Below are positions 24,719 through 33,433 of a stretch of DNA of 49,795 nucleotides, piece after piece. The DNA comes from Bacteroidia bacterium (GTDB taxonomy: Bacteria > Bacteroidota > Bacteroidia > Flavobacteriales_E > Vicingaceae), in contig JAUHYR010000010.1 of NCBI GenBank assembly GCA_030426475.1, positions 1 to 49,795 on the forward strand. Direction: 5' to 3'. The position numbers and the translations under genes are program-made. Each line of letters starts with the position of its first letter. The stretch's first letter is position 1. The notes below the pieces were generated by a model that did no database searches, was not told the DNA's origin, and saw nothing but the letters and a program-made list of their open reading frames with translations.

Positions 24719-25764
24719 TACATCAATACACCATCTTTAGGTTGAATAACTGGAGGCAATTCAGTTTCGCCTAACATTTCTTTTAAATCAATTTCTATTG
24801 TCCTACAAAGAGCTTGCATGGGTATATCATTTCCTAAGCCTTCAAATGGGTTTTCAGAATAATCACCAATTAACTCCATTACTAAAAACACCCAGCCCAC
24901 CAAAACCGTAAAAGGTATTGATAGCCATGCTCCCCATTCACTCAAGTCATGAAATTCAGTAACCAGACCAAATGGTAAAAGAAAAATAAAAAGTCCAACA
25001 AAAATAAAGCTCATACTTCCATATTGTCTTGGCAGTGGAAATTTTTTAATGCGTTCTGCTTTACCTTGATGAGTATAAAAATCATTTAACAATTTTTGAA
25101 GCTCCATATGGCGAAAATCATCAATGAGGTCTTTTTCACGTAATTCTTTTAAATCCTGAGATTGTTTGTCTATAATTTGTGTAGCAGTATTTTGATAACT
25201 AATTAGTTTATCAATTTCATCACATGGCAAATAAAGGTTCAACTCTTTTTCAGTAATACCGTCAGAATATAGATTTGTACCATATTTTTTCATTAGACTT
25301 TCTGCATTTTTCTTTATGTATTTACTTTGATTAATGTGCTCCCATTGTGTTGGGATTAATAACTGACTTCTTAATGTATATAGCCAACCAATATGTCTTT
25401 CTATTAGCTTTTTGTGAATACATTGCAATTCTTCTTTCGATAAAGCTGTAGCAGTAAATTGGTTACCTACATAAGCTTTAACATTTGTTCCCCACATTCT
25501 GCTTGAATTTACAATTGCTCCCCAAATTTTTCTGGCCTCCCAAAGTCTATCGTAGGCACTGTTGTTTTTAAAACCTACGTAAAATGCAACGGCAGTACCA
25601 ACTAATGATACAGGAAGCCAAGGAACTTTAAAAGCATAAATACCAAGATAATGAAGGTATTCAATAAAACATGTAGCTAGTGTGGCCCACAAGGTTAGCC
25701 AAATTAAATGAGCGCCAGAAAAACGCATCATTCCTACAATTCCAAAGTTTTTATTTACAAACAT
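24718..25764 (-). CDS. Bestrophin family anion channel
   Basis: A 348-residue membrane protein of the bestrophin (YneE) family. N-terminal helices with GAHLIWLTLWATLATCFIEYL, a conserved FYVGFKNNSAYDRLWEARKIWGAIVNSSR, two more helices about 245-295, and the C-terminal signature ENPFEGLGNDIPMQALCRTIE. Bacterial and animal bestrophins form pentameric channels; animal ones pass chloride and bicarbonate, and the one studied bacterial homologue was reported to be cation-selective. The ATG follows the carbonic anhydrase stop directly, so the two are made together. Bicarbonate transport is inferred from this pairing. Confidence 0.88.
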   Translation of the reverse strand: MFVNKNFGIVGMMRFSGAHLIWLTLWATLATCFIEYLHYLGIYAFKVPWLPVSLVGTAVAFYVGFKNNSAYDRLWEARKIWGAIVNSSRMWGTNVKAYVGNQFTATALSKEELQCIHKKLIERHIGWLYTLRSQLLIPTQWEHINQSKYIKKNAESLMKKYGTNLYSDGITEKELNLYLPCDEIDKLISYQNTATQIIDKQSQDLKELREKDLIDDFRHMELQKLLNDFYTHQGKAERIKKFPLPRQYGSMSFIFVGLFIFLLPFGLVTEFHDLSEWGAWLSIPFTVLVGWVFLVMELIGDYSENPFEGLGNDIPMQALCRTIEIDLKEMLGETELPPVIQPKDGVLM

Positions 25765-26403
25765 TTATGATGTAGTTAAGTTATATATCTCTTGAATACT
25801 CTTTAGCTTTTCGGTAAAATTTATTTTCAAATCAACCAGTTTACCGGAATGAACGTCAAAAACCCAACCGTGAACTAACGGAAAGTTATTTGCCAAATAG
25901 GACTTCTGAACCACTGCTGTTTTAATTACATTAATACATTGCTCTTCAACATTTAATTCAACTAGTCTCTTATACCTATCTTCTTCGCTTTGTATAGCAT
26001 TTAGCTCATCTTTATGAAGCCTATAAACATCTCGGATATTACGTAACCAAGGATTTAAAATCCCTAAATCTTTAGATTGCATAGCAGCTTTAACTCCACC
26101 GCAATAATAATGTCCACACACAACAATGTGCTTTACTTTTAAGTGCGCCACTGCATATTCTATAACAGACATAGAGCTTAAATCTACATTACTTATAACA
26201 TTTGCTACATTTCGATAAACAAACACTTCTCCCGGCTGGGCTCCCATTAAATCTTCAGCTGTCGCTCTACTGTCACTACATCCTATGTATAAGAAATCTG
26301 GATTTTGACCTTCAGATAAATGCTTAAAAAAGTCTTTATCTGTTCTGGTTTTTTCTTCAATCCATTTTTTATTGTTGTCAAAAATTTGTTCGTATGAAAA
26401 CAT
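25765..26403 (-). CDS. Beta-class carbonic anhydrase
   Basis: A 212-residue zinc enzyme that interconverts CO2 and bicarbonate. Zinc ligands are visible: Cys42 in CSDSRA, His98 and Cys101 in GHYYCGGVKAA, with the Asp44/Arg46 dyad. PGEVFVYRNVANVI and GWVFDVHSGKLVDL are further family signatures. No signal peptide, so cytoplasmic. First gene of an operon with bestrophin and nitroreductase; a TATCTTTA element at 26438-26431 may be its -7 box. Confidence 0.94.
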   Translation of the reverse strand: MFSYEQIFDNNKKWIEEKTRTDKDFFKHLSEGQNPDFLYIGCSDSRATAEDLMGAQPGEVFVYRNVANVISNVDLSSMSVIEYAVAHLKVKHIVVCGHYYCGGVKAAMQSKDLGILNPWLRNIRDVYRLHKDELNAIQSEEDRYKRLVELNVEEQCINVIKTAVVQKSYLANNFPLVHGWVFDVHSGKLVDLKINFTEKLKSIQEIYNLTTS

Positions 26404-26487
26404 AAGCGAGTAAATTATTTAAATTTTGAATAAAGATAAAAATGTTTTTTAGTGAGGAATAAAGAAAGTAAGCCATCTAAAAAAAGC

Positions 26488-27153
26488 TTAGCCTTTTGTT
26501 GCTAATTCATTAATATCAATATTCTCAAGATGATTCTTATGATAACCATTAAGCAAGGAGTTAATCATAGCTTTTCCTACATTGACACTTGTAGTAACCG
26601 ACTTCATTTTTTTCATCAGTGGAAAAAAAGGTCGAAGAATAACATAAAAGAATTGATACCAGTTAGTAGAAGATTTTACTCCCTTCTCAGGTAAAATCAC
26701 ACCCGGACGAAACATATAAGCAGCTTTAAATCCCTTATTTAGAATATAGTTTTCTGTTTTTCCTTTCACTCTAGCCCACATACTACTTCCTTTTTCCGAG
26801 CTATCTGTTCCTGTTCCTGAAACATAATTAAATATCATATTAGAATTTAGCTTATATAAAGTATCACACCAATGTCTAGTAAGGTCATAAGTTATTCTAG
26901 TATATTCTTCTTCAGATTTTCCAATTGCTGATGTTCCTAAACAAAAGAAACAAGCATCATAATTCGTAAGTTCTTTCTCTATGGATGATAAATCAAAAAA
27001 GTCTTTGTGAATTATTTCTTTTAGTTTAGGATGGGTAATTTCCAACTTTTGTCTATTCACAACCAATACCTCATTAATTTCATAGTGTTCAAGACATTCT
27101 AACAAAACACCTTTCCCAACCATTCCTGTAGTTCCTGTAATTATCACTCTCAT
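26488..27153 (-). CDS. NAD(P)-binding Rossmann protein, TIP30/HTATIP2-like
   Basis: A 221-residue atypical short-chain dehydrogenase/epimerase-like protein. GTTGMVGKG (7-15) is the dinucleotide-binding loop; CFFCLGTSAIGKSEEEYTRITYDLTRHW and FNYVSGTGTDSSEKGSSMWARVKGKTE (with the YxxxK equivalent replaced by WARVKGK) are typical of the HTATIP2/NmrA-like group. Substrate unknown. It follows dacB by four bases, ending a three-gene operon. Confidence 0.82.
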   Translation of the reverse strand: MRVIITGTTGMVGKGVLLECLEHYEINEVLVVNRQKLEITHPKLKEIIHKDFFDLSSIEKELTNYDACFFCLGTSAIGKSEEEYTRITYDLTRHWCDTLYKLNSNMIFNYVSGTGTDSSEKGSSMWARVKGKTENYILNKGFKAAYMFRPGVILPEKGVKSSTNWYQFFYVILRPFFPLMKKMKSVTTSVNVGKAMINSLLNGYHKNHLENIDINELATKG

Positions 27154-27157
27154 ACTA

Positions 27158-28741
27158 CTAATCCAATTCTGCCATTAATACCATTAATTTTTCCCATTTA
27201 TCTCTCATTTCTATTGCACTTACTCCATGATTATTACTCATCATAGTAAAAGATAATAGCTTTCCGGATTTTGAAGTAACATATCCTGCATAGCTTCTAA
27301 CTCTGCTCATATAACCACTCTTTGCATGAATGTTATTTTCGGCTTTTGTTCCTTTACAAAGTTTAGCAACTGTGCCACTTACTCCTACGATTGGTAAAGA
27401 TTGATAATAGTTTTCAAAATTAAAGGTAGAGTCTCTTGCAAAATATGTTAACAAGCTAGATAGCTGATTTGGGGTAATTGCATTATATCTTGACACACCG
27501 CTTCCGTCAACTTGATATAATCCTGACACATCGATTCCTTTTGAAGCCATGTATTCACGTATTGCCATTGCACCACCATAAGTTGAGCCATGCCCTTTTA
27601 CTTTTACGGCAATCATTTTAAGAAGCGTTTCTGCATAGAAATTTTGACTCACATGATTGGTATGATTAACAATACTGAGGAGTGAAGGAGAATAAATGGT
27701 ATGAATAGTTTTAAATTCCTTTACATCATTCAGTCTGCGTATCAGTTTTAAATTACTTCTAACAGCAACTGCAGTATCTGTCACAACAATTCCACTTTTT
27801 CTTAACGCTTTTAAAAGATTATAGGAAACCATTAAAGCCGGGTCGGGTGTTTGGCTTTGCACTTGTAATGAAGCTCCTGCAGATGTCGCATTTCCTCTAA
27901 TAAATCGATGATTCATATATGGAGAACCCGTAACAAATGCAAACGTATTTGCTTCAGTGCCGATAGCCATTTGATTGTATAGTTTTAAACCCGGAACTTC
28001 AGGGTAAGTAGAATAGCGCATACTATCACCAAAGCAGCAGGCTTTAATATTATACATATTCTCAGCAAAAGATAAACCACAAGCACCTGAGCAATAATCT
28101 CCTTGCATGTCTTCCCATGCCCACCCGGCAGGAACAATATCAAATTCAAACAACCTGTCATCTGCTATGATACTTCCGTCAATGGTATCAACGCCTAACT
28201 TTTTAATTGCCGCAACCCATTTATTGATAACTGTTTCCGGTTCACAACCTCCAAAAATACTTGAGCCTAATGTTGGGTCTCCTCCACCTTTAATAACAAT
28301 ATCTCCAACAAGCTTTTTCCGTTCTTTTTTAATTTCTCCATGATATTGCAGGCGTGTGGAAAACGAATAATTTGCACCCAATAAATCTAGTGCCACACCG
28401 GTTGTAACTGCTTTCATTACTGATGCCGGCACAACGCTTAAATTCTCATTGTATGATGTAACTACAGAATCGCCATCCACTGATTTTAAACAAAACCCCC
28501 AAGCTGCATTTTTCAAATCTTCTGAGCTTCTTAATGAATCTAAAAACAGCTGTAAAAACTCTAAGGCCGAAGTATCTTTCTTAACTTCCTTTATAGATAG
28601 CGTATCTTTAGTCTTAGGAATAGAAGCTGAAACAAGCAGAGCAGATTGATTATCTAACCGACTAAACAGGTAAACTGTCTGAATAATTAATAAGGCAATC
28701 AGGCCAAAAATAACCCAATGATACCACAGCAGTTTTTTCAT
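27158..28741 (-). CDS. dacB: D-alanyl-D-alanine carboxypeptidase/endopeptidase, PBP4 type
   Basis: A 527-residue periplasmic class C penicillin-binding protein with an N-terminal anchor (about 9-26). The active-site SxxK is SVMK (Ser107, Lys110), the second motif is SQN in HVSQNFYAE, and the third is KSG in HAKSGYMSRVRSYAGYV. The large insert between SxxK and SxN that marks the PBP4 family is present (IKGGGDPTLG, then VPAGWAWEDM). It trims or cleaves peptidoglycan peptides. It lies four bases after a lipoprotein gene and is probably translated with it. Confidence 0.93.
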   Translation of the reverse strand: MKKLLWYHWVIFGLIALLIIQTVYLFSRLDNQSALLVSASIPKTKDTLSIKEVKKDTSALEFLQLFLDSLRSSEDLKNAAWGFCLKSVDGDSVVTSYNENLSVVPASVMKAVTTGVALDLLGANYSFSTRLQYHGEIKKERKKLVGDIVIKGGGDPTLGSSIFGGCEPETVINKWVAAIKKLGVDTIDGSIIADDRLFEFDIVPAGWAWEDMQGDYCSGACGLSFAENMYNIKACCFGDSMRYSTYPEVPGLKLYNQMAIGTEANTFAFVTGSPYMNHRFIRGNATSAGASLQVQSQTPDPALMVSYNLLKALRKSGIVVTDTAVAVRSNLKLIRRLNDVKEFKTIHTIYSPSLLSIVNHTNHVSQNFYAETLLKMIAVKVKGHGSTYGGAMAIREYMASKGIDVSGLYQVDGSGVSRYNAITPNQLSSLLTYFARDSTFNFENYYQSLPIVGVSGTVAKLCKGTKAENNIHAKSGYMSRVRSYAGYVTSKSGKLLSFTMMSNNHGVSAIEMRDKWEKLMVLMAELD

Positions 28742-28744
28742 TGA

Positions 28745-29344
28745 TTACTTAAGTTTAACCGTAAAGTTACCCACTTTTTTATCATTTATTAAATCTTCCA
28801 GAGAGTAAGTATAGGTAAGAGTTTTTAAATCATCAGAAACAGTAACGCTTTTATTATCAACCTTTTTAATAATATGTCCCTTAAAATTAACCGTTGTTTC
28901 TATTTGAATCATTTTGTTTACATCAGCCATTTCATCTAATTCATTGGCTGAGTCTTTAAGCTTATCGTTATTAGAACTGTGTTCATACATTAGCTTTTTA
29001 CCTTTTTGCTTAAAGCCCATAAAATCAGATTTATCGGTCGTACCGCTTTTCTTCAAAAAAGCATTTAAAGTTTCAAGGTCACTAAAACTAAATTTAATAC
29101 CCATAACATTTTCTTCGCTAAACAACTGCACATTATCTAAGCCGGGAATACTATCTGTTTTAATATCAGAGAAAGGATTTTCTTTTAGCGTATCGTCTTT
29201 CATTATTTCTTTCATCGCGCTATAGTCAATAGACATCTTAAAGTCACCCGAAAAATCTTCATTAAAAGTGTATTCGTTCTTAATGGTACAAGAAATAAAT
29301 ATAAGTATAACAGAGGCCGTAAGCAGTTGAGATAAGATTTTCAT
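28745..29344 (-). CDS. Lipoprotein of unknown function
   Basis: A 199-residue lipoprotein with signal peptide and lipobox FISC (Cys19). The mature part begins NEYTFNEDFSGDFKMSIDYSAM and contains a Lys/Asp-rich helical segment (about 120-145) and a C-terminal beta region (SVTVSDDLKTLTYTYSLED). Proteins of this kind occur across Bacteroidota but I know no function. It heads the dacB operon, so an envelope role is likely. Confidence 0.75.
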   Translation of the reverse strand: MKILSQLLTASVILIFISCTIKNEYTFNEDFSGDFKMSIDYSAMKEIMKDDTLKENPFSDIKTDSIPGLDNVQLFSEENVMGIKFSFSDLETLNAFLKKSGTTDKSDFMGFKQKGKKLMYEHSSNNDKLKDSANELDEMADVNKMIQIETTVNFKGHIIKKVDNKSVTVSDDLKTLTYTYSLEDLINDKKVGNFTVKLK

Positions 29345-29422
29345 TTACTTTTTTTTGTGAAAATACTTCTTTTAAATGAAATGAATGGAGTTAATTAAAT
29401 CTAGTTTTATCTTTACACCGCT

Positions 29423-29935
29423 ATGAAGCATAAATTTAATTCTGTTCTCGAAAAATTTGACTCTGATTTATGGTACTTCTACTTTAAAGTACCCAATGAC
29501 ATTGCAAACAAACTTATTGACAAAGACAGAAGAGTAATATGCACCATCAATAATTTAGTAGAGTACAGCTGTGCCATAATGCATGGAAGTATGGGAGATT
29601 TCTTTATAAATGTAAATAAAGAATATAGAAAGAAATTAAAGATAAATGAGGGTGATGAAATTGAGGTAACACTTGTAAAAGATACCAGCAAATACGGAAT
29701 GCCCATGCCTGAAGAATTTGAGGAAATATTGTATCAGGACCCTGAAGGCGATAAAATCTTTCATTCACTAACTCCCGGTAAACAAAGAACTTTAATTCAT
29801 TTGGTGGGTAAAATAAAGTCTAGTCAAATAAGAATTAATAAAGCTTTAACTATTATTGATTACTTAAAAGAAGTTAGAGGAAATTTAGATTACAAGGAAT
29901 TAAATGAAGCTTTTAAAAACTCAAGATTTAAATAA
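29423..29935 (+). CDS. DUF1905 / YdeI-like domain protein
   Basis: A 170-residue cytosolic protein. The N-terminal half is a DUF1905 beta barrel (WYFYFKVPNDIANKLID, VICTINNLVEYSCAIMHGSMGDFFINVNKEYRKKLKINEGDEIEVTL). The C-terminal half is a short YdeI/OmpD-associated helical region (FHSLTPGKQRTLIHLVGKIKSSQIRINKAL). Function unknown. A TATCTTTA element at 29408-29415 may be its promoter. Confidence 0.85.
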   Translation: MKHKFNSVLEKFDSDLWYFYFKVPNDIANKLIDKDRRVICTINNLVEYSCAIMHGSMGDFFINVNKEYRKKLKINEGDEIEVTLVKDTSKYGMPMPEEFEEILYQDPEGDKIFHSLTPGKQRTLIHLVGKIKSSQIRINKALTIIDYLKEVRGNLDYKELNEAFKNSRFK

Positions 29936-29942
29936 TTAAAAA

Positions 29943-30218
29943 ATGAAAATAGTACGACTAATTGCATTGCTAGAAGGTTTATCACTACTAATACTTGTAT
30001 TGATTGCCATGCCTATGAAATATTTTTATGATTCTCCGCAAATGGTAAAAGTAGTGGGCATGGCTCACGGACTTTTATTTATCGTTTACATTATTGCTAT
30101 TGTCATGGCGAAATTTGAATACAATTGGAAATGGAAAGACTTTACCATTGGCTTTATTGGCTCTGTTCTTCCGTTTGGATTTGTTTATGTAGATAGAAAA
30201 GTATTTTTGAAATACTAG
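29943..30218 (+). CDS. DUF3817 family membrane protein
   Basis: A 91-residue protein with three hydrophobic helices. RLIALLEGLSLLILVLIAMPMKY, GMAHGLLFIVYI and IGSVLPFGFVYVDRKV match DUF3817, related to the YdzA-type integral membrane proteins. Function unknown. It starts seven bases after the DUF1905 gene and forms a two-gene unit with it. Confidence 0.87.
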   Translation: MKIVRLIALLEGLSLLILVLIAMPMKYFYDSPQMVKVVGMAHGLLFIVYIIAIVMAKFEYNWKWKDFTIGFIGSVLPFGFVYVDRKVFLKY

Positions 30219-30224
30219 CTCACA

Positions 30225-31457
30225 TTAATTATTCTTCTCTTCTATCCACTTGCTAAGGTATTTAGTAGCGTTTAACGACTGATGTTGTAATATTTGCCCG
30301 ATAAAATTGTTATTGCGATGTAAGTTGATGTCGTCAGCTATTTTATCTAACTTCTTACGAAATTTACTTTCAAACTCCACTTTATTAAAACGCTTGTCCA
30401 AAATATCAAATCCATTTTGTTGAGCGGTTTGCCATTCATTTTTATTGGTATATAATAATACAGAAGCATCAACAAATTTTTCCATTTCATCTGCAACAAA
30501 ACCTCCAAATGGCAAATCTCCACATATACCTTCTGCACCAATTGTAGTAGTTACTGCAGGTGTGCCAGTAGTCATGGCATCAAAAAGCTTTCCTTTTAAT
30601 CCTGCACCAAATTGCAATGGGGCTAAGCAAACTTTTGCTTTTTTTAATACTTCTGTAATATTTTCTGCCCAACCTTTAATTAAAAAACCTTCTGCTTCAT
30701 CATTCATCACATTAATTTCAGTTGGAGCATAAGCTCCATAAACATGAATTTGTGCTTCCGGTAATTTCTTTCTAATTAACGGCCAGATTTTTTTCTTCAA
30801 ATAAATTACTGCTTCTAAATTAGGTGCATGCTGAAAATTGCCGACTGTGATAAAATGATTTCTCTCTTCAAAAGGTGGAAGTGCTTTTAATTCTTTCTCA
30901 TCAGGCTTATCAACCATAAAAGGCAAATAGTGCAAAATATCACCAGAAATTTTGAAAGTTTTTTCCAGTAATTCCTCCATTTCATATTCAGAAATAATAA
31001 GAGATAGATCAGACCTAAAAATACTTGCTAATTCACGTTTTGCGATATCTGTATATAAGTTTAAGTTTTCAAAAGAAGCGTCTGCTTTATATGCTTTTTC
31101 CCTTGCTTTTCTTAAAAAATGCAAGTCTTCTGTATCTAATATTCTAAGAGATTTCGGACAATTTTCGGCAACACGCCAACCAAACTTCTCTTCTGTTAGA
31201 AATCTGTCAAACAGAACAATATCCGGGTTTAACTCCTTTACAAATACATCAAAACTAGAATCATTTAATTTGATTTCTTTAGTTGAAATTTTTAAAGAAA
31301 TAAAATCAACACTTTTATCGGAAATAGCCGCACTACTTGTAAATGTAATGTCATAATTTTCAGATAAGAAAAAGTCAATCAACTGCATCATACGCTTACC
31401 CGCAGCAGTGGTAGAAGGCTCCGGGAAAGTATAACCTATAATTAAAAGCTTTTTCAT
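30225..31457 (-). CDS. Glycosyltransferase, GT-B fold (family 4 type)
   Basis: A 410-residue GT-B enzyme. The N-terminal Rossmann half opens MKKLLIIGYTFPEPSTTAAGKRMMQLIDFF. The nucleotide-sugar half has FITVGNFQHAPNLEAVIYL, IHVYGAYAP, LIKGWAENITEVLKKAKVCLAPLQFGAGLKGKLFDAMTTGTPAVTT, where the acidic residue of the usual E-x7-E motif is replaced. The sugar and acceptor are unknown; an envelope polysaccharide is the likely target. Its ATG follows the uup stop directly. Confidence 0.82.
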   Translation of the reverse strand: MKKLLIIGYTFPEPSTTAAGKRMMQLIDFFLSENYDITFTSSAAISDKSVDFISLKISTKEIKLNDSSFDVFVKELNPDIVLFDRFLTEEKFGWRVAENCPKSLRILDTEDLHFLRKAREKAYKADASFENLNLYTDIAKRELASIFRSDLSLIISEYEMEELLEKTFKISGDILHYLPFMVDKPDEKELKALPPFEERNHFITVGNFQHAPNLEAVIYLKKKIWPLIRKKLPEAQIHVYGAYAPTEINVMNDEAEGFLIKGWAENITEVLKKAKVCLAPLQFGAGLKGKLFDAMTTGTPAVTTTIGAEGICGDLPFGGFVADEMEKFVDASVLLYTNKNEWQTAQQNGFDILDKRFNKVEFESKFRKKLDKIADDINLHRNNNFIGQILQHQSLNATKYLSKWIEEKNN

Positions 31458-33332
31458 TTACAGAAACTCTTCCAGTTCTAAAACCCTTAGTGTTTTTTCG
31501 TCTAATAAATTATTGATTTCTCCTATACGATTAGAAATGGTTTGAATTTTCTCAAAATCGTCACTACAATCAGTTAGTTCAGTTTCTAAATTAGTTTTCT
31601 CACTTTCTAATTTTACAAGCTCTTCATTTAGCTTTTTATATTCTATTTGTTCAGCGTAAGTTAATTTCTTCTTTTCAGAAGGAGCTGACTCAACAACATC
31701 ACTTACTTTTTCCTCTTTAATAGCTGATTTTTCTTTGGTAATTTCTTTTTCTCTGTATTCAGAATAAGAACAATATTGGTCGGTTATCACTGCATTTCCT
31801 TCAAAAACAAAAAAATGATCTACTAACCTATCCATAAAATATCTATCATGAGTTACCAGAATTAAACATCCTGAAAAACTTTCCAAAAACTCTTCCAACT
31901 TCTGTAAAGTCAATAAATCTAAATCATTGGTGGGTTCGTCTAAAATTAAAAAGTTAGGATTTTTAATTAATACCATTAAAAGAGTTAGTCTTCTTCGTTC
32001 TCCACCACTCAGTTTACTCACAAAACTATATTGCATGTGTGGTGTAAACATAAATTGCTCTAATAATTGCGAAGCAGAAAGTTTGCTTCCGTCAGCCATT
32101 ACAATATATTCAGCTACTTCCTTTAAAACCTCTATTACTCTTTTATCTTCTTTAAGCTGTATCCCAAGCTGCGTAAAATGACCGAACACTATCGTTTCTC
32201 CGACATTAATTTTTCCGGAGTCGGCTTCCTCCTTGCCTGTTATAATATTTAAAAACGTACTCTTCCCTACTCCGTTTTTTCCTATAATTCCTATTTTCTC
32301 TCCCTTTTTAAATGTATAATCAAACCCTTTCAAAATTTCTAAATCACCATAACTCTTGTAAATCTTTTTGAGTTCAAGAATTTTCCCGCCTATTCTACTC
32401 ATTTTTACATCCAACTGAATTTCCTTTTTCACTCGCTTTTGGCTTGCCTTTTCCTGAATATCATAAAAGGCATTAATTCTGGATTTTGATTTGGTAGTTC
32501 TGGCTTTAGGAGATTTTCTCATCCACTCCAATTCTTTTTTCATTAATTGCTTGGCTTTACCAAGTTCGGTGTTATATACCTCTTCTCGTTCAGCTCTTTT
32601 TTGTAAAAAGTATTCGTAATTACCTTTATGATGATAAAGCTTTCCGTTTTCAATTTCTAAAATGTGATTACATACATTATTTAAAAAATATCTATCATGT
32701 GTCACCATTAACAAGGTAATATTGGCTTGAGACAAATGATCTTCCAGCCACTCAATCATCTCAACATCAAGATGGTTGGTAGGCTCATCAAGAATTAAAA
32801 CATCAGGATTATCAAGCAGAGTAAAAGCCAACGCTAATCTTTTCTTTTGTCCACCTGAAAGATTCTCAATTTTTTGCAACAAATCATGAATGGAAAATTT
32901 ACCTAAGGTTTGAGTGATTTTTCGTTCATAATCCCATGCATCAAACTTATCCATGTTGGCTGTGGCTATCTCAAATTTCTTTTGATTTTCATCGCTAAAG
33001 TTTTCAGATTGAAGGAGAAGCGCTTCTTCGTACTCATTAATAACTTTAATGATTTCTCGGTTTCCTTCTTTTAAAAACTGATCAATGGTAAGAGAATCAT
33101 CTAGCTCAGGTTCTTGATTTAAAAAGCCTATTCTGATTCCATTTCTTAATACAACTGAACCTTCAGTAGGAACATCTTTACCAACCAAAATTTTAAGTAA
33201 TGTAGATTTCCCTGTCCCGTTATTGGCTATTAAAGCCGTTTTATCTCCCTTTGCCAAACCAAAACTAATTCCCTCAAAAAGCATTCTTTCGCCATAGGTT
33301 TTGGCTAAATTCTCTACACTTATATAATTCAT
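31458..33332 (-). CDS. uup: ABC-F family ATPase, Uup type
   Basis: A 624-residue protein with two ABC domains and a C-terminal coiled coil, as in E. coli Uup (about 635 aa). Domain 1: [39 protein letters not shown]. Linker about 240-310. Domain 2: [40 protein letters not shown]. Both ATP sites look intact, in contrast to the YbiT-type paralogue in this window. The Glu/Lys-rich C-terminus (about 560-624) is the DNA/RNA-binding coiled coil. Role: translation quality control and branched-intermediate processing. Its -7 element sits four bases before the ATG. Confidence 0.92.
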   Translation of the reverse strand: MNYISVENLAKTYGERMLFEGISFGLAKGDKTALIANNGTGKSTLLKILVGKDVPTEGSVVLRNGIRIGFLNQEPELDDSLTIDQFLKEGNREIIKVINEYEEALLLQSENFSDENQKKFEIATANMDKFDAWDYERKITQTLGKFSIHDLLQKIENLSGGQKKRLALAFTLLDNPDVLILDEPTNHLDVEMIEWLEDHLSQANITLLMVTHDRYFLNNVCNHILEIENGKLYHHKGNYEYFLQKRAEREEVYNTELGKAKQLMKKELEWMRKSPKARTTKSKSRINAFYDIQEKASQKRVKKEIQLDVKMSRIGGKILELKKIYKSYGDLEILKGFDYTFKKGEKIGIIGKNGVGKSTFLNIITGKEEADSGKINVGETIVFGHFTQLGIQLKEDKRVIEVLKEVAEYIVMADGSKLSASQLLEQFMFTPHMQYSFVSKLSGGERRRLTLLMVLIKNPNFLILDEPTNDLDLLTLQKLEEFLESFSGCLILVTHDRYFMDRLVDHFFVFEGNAVITDQYCSYSEYREKEITKEKSAIKEEKVSDVVESAPSEKKKLTYAEQIEYKKLNEELVKLESEKTNLETELTDCSDDFEKIQTISNRIGEINNLLDEKTLRVLELEEFL

Positions 33333-33336
33333 GCCG

Positions 33337-33344
33337 CAAAGATA
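33337..33344 (-). promoter_or_regulatory. -7 promoter element (TATCTTTG) of uup
   Basis: A perfect TAnnTTTG on the minus strand, four bases before the uup ATG, predicting transcription start at the start codon. No -33 TTG is seen; that position falls in the adjacent inverted repeat. Confidence 0.5.
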
Positions 33345-33349
33345 AACTA

Positions 33350-33412
33350 GTTTAGCGTATAGCGTTTAGTGTTTAATTTATTTTGAATAACACTAAACTC
33401 TCCACTCTAAAC
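33350..33412. repeat. Heptamer-based imperfect inverted repeat between uup and cvfB
   Basis: Left arm 33350-33373 and right arm 33389-33412. Ten base pairs (GTTTAGTGTT / AACACTAAAC) and six base pairs (GTTTAG / CTAAAC) match exactly, with eight non-pairing bases between and a 15-base loop. Each arm is made of seven-base units: TTTAGCG-TATAGCG-TTTAGTG on one side and, on the other strand, TTTAGAG-TGGAGAG-TTTAGTG. It fills nearly all the space between two divergent -7 elements. Confidence 0.7.
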
Positions 33413-33421
33413 AAAAAAGCA

Positions 33422-33429
33422 TAGCTTTG
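33422..33429 (+). promoter_or_regulatory. -7 promoter element (TAGCTTTG) of cvfB
   Basis: A perfect TAnnTTTG four bases before the GTG start of cvfB. Predicts a leaderless transcript or a start further downstream. No -33 TTG at normal spacing. Confidence 0.45.
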
Positions 33430-33433
33430 CGCT

